A DNA stretch of 64,000 nucleotides from Diploptera punctata (lineage: Eukaryota > Arthropoda > Insecta > Blattodea > Blaberidae). The stretch covers positions 1,204,001 to 1,268,000 of the forward strand of contig JASPKZ010003415.1 in NCBI GenBank assembly GCA_030220185.1, given 5' to 3'. This document shows positions 63,583-64,000 of this stretch, in pieces (positions within the stretch are counted from its first letter, which is position 1; every line of letters starts with the position of its first letter). The translations under genes were made by a program, and so were the position numbers. The notes below the pieces were generated by a model. The model was not told the DNA's origin. It worked only from the letters and a program-made list of their open reading frames with translations, and did not search any database.

Positions 63583-64000
63583 AAATAGGTTAAAATATAC
63601 CTTCATAGGTAAGATCCGTCATTCTCAACTTATAAAATATGTAATCTTTATGCCTGTAGGCCTTTCAGAACATCCGTTCCATCTTCAGCAGCTCCCTCTT
63701 TGCTACAACATGCAGTATGATGGTTGATGCTGCTGGTCCTAATGTGGTGTTGTCATGACTAAAGCTTCTTCCTGACGATATCGTATAGTGGGTTGTTTAG
63801 TCCAACTTCCAGATCTTTTAATATTTCATTAATTTTTTCCGTCTTTTTTATCTCTTAAAGCCTTTTTCCTAACTTCGATTATGGTTTTATTTAGAGTTTC
63901 CAATGTTGATTATTTTTCCTCTATCGTCCGGTATAAAACATAAGTATATATCGCCTCTGCTTCCATTTGTTTTGCCATTTTTTATGATATCTGCACTTAG
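63583..64000 (-). mobile_element. Penelope-like element, 3' part, copy 5 (runs off the window)
   Basis: 63583-63802 is a direct repeat of 62206-62424, with few differences, and carries the same CTGAAGA-hairpin-GAAA motif at 63688-63663. Upstream (minus strand) it encodes NEILKDLEVGLNNPLYDIVR. Beyond that the text diverges from copy 4 up to the window edge. The tandem arrangement recalls the partial tandem copies and pseudo-LTRs known for these elements. Confidence 0.8.

Overview
This window looks like transposon-rich intergenic DNA from a large insect genome. The base composition is AT-rich. I see no host gene with convincing exon structure, and no prokaryotic signature. The reverse-transcriptase tails (for example VGKPDGKRPLGR and GRPRRRW endings), the tRNA-derived SINEs, the DUF4817-type transposase and the piggyBac, hAT-like and pogo-like elements are typical of arthropods. 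A hemimetabolous insect such as a cockroach is my best guess, but I cannot fix the species. Almost every open reading frame longer than 60 codons is either a transposon fragment or an accident of a simple repeat.

Layout. 1-5.9 kb: non-LTR (LINE) tails, a 305-bp array of tRNA-like units and a broken DUF4817-type transposase. 5.99-11.3 kb: a 76-bp satellite of about 70 copies with a recent 24-monomer (about 1.82 kb) duplication, followed by a diverged 79-bp minisatellite to about 12 kb. 12-27 kb: scattered LINE tails, at least five tRNA-derived SINE families, a pogo-like element and TTA microsatellites. 27.5-30.7 kb: a decayed RTE-like LINE with a 13-bp target-site duplication. 33-35 kb: a hAT-like MITE, a small inverted-repeat element and SINEs. 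36.6-39.9 kb: a nearly intact RTE-like LINE (endonuclease plus reverse transcriptase, one frameshift) that landed in the 5' edge of an older SINE. 40-45 kb: nested LINE fragments, an internally deleted piggyBac with TTAA ends, a fold-back repeat and a SINE palindrome. 47.5-52.5 kb: tRNA-like arrays in both orientations, split by a 2.58-kb gag-only non-LTR element. 55-56.4 kb: nested tandem duplications. 57.5-64 kb: at least four Penelope-like element fragments with GIY-YIG endonuclease remnants.

The observations I find most useful are: (1) a CTGAAGA-hairpin-GAAA motif resembling a hammerhead core in every Penelope-like 3' end here and in an unrelated-looking small element; (2) tRNA-like cores of at least two kinds, each bracketed by the same kind of inverted flank; (3) a modular SINE family with one tRNA-like head and two alternative tails; (4) several nested insertions whose order can be read from their target-site duplications; (5) a gag-only element lacking any visible reverse transcriptase. 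Nothing here is an obvious new defence or metabolic system; the interest is in mobile-element biology. All calls come from reading the sequence by eye. No alignment, folding or database search was run.
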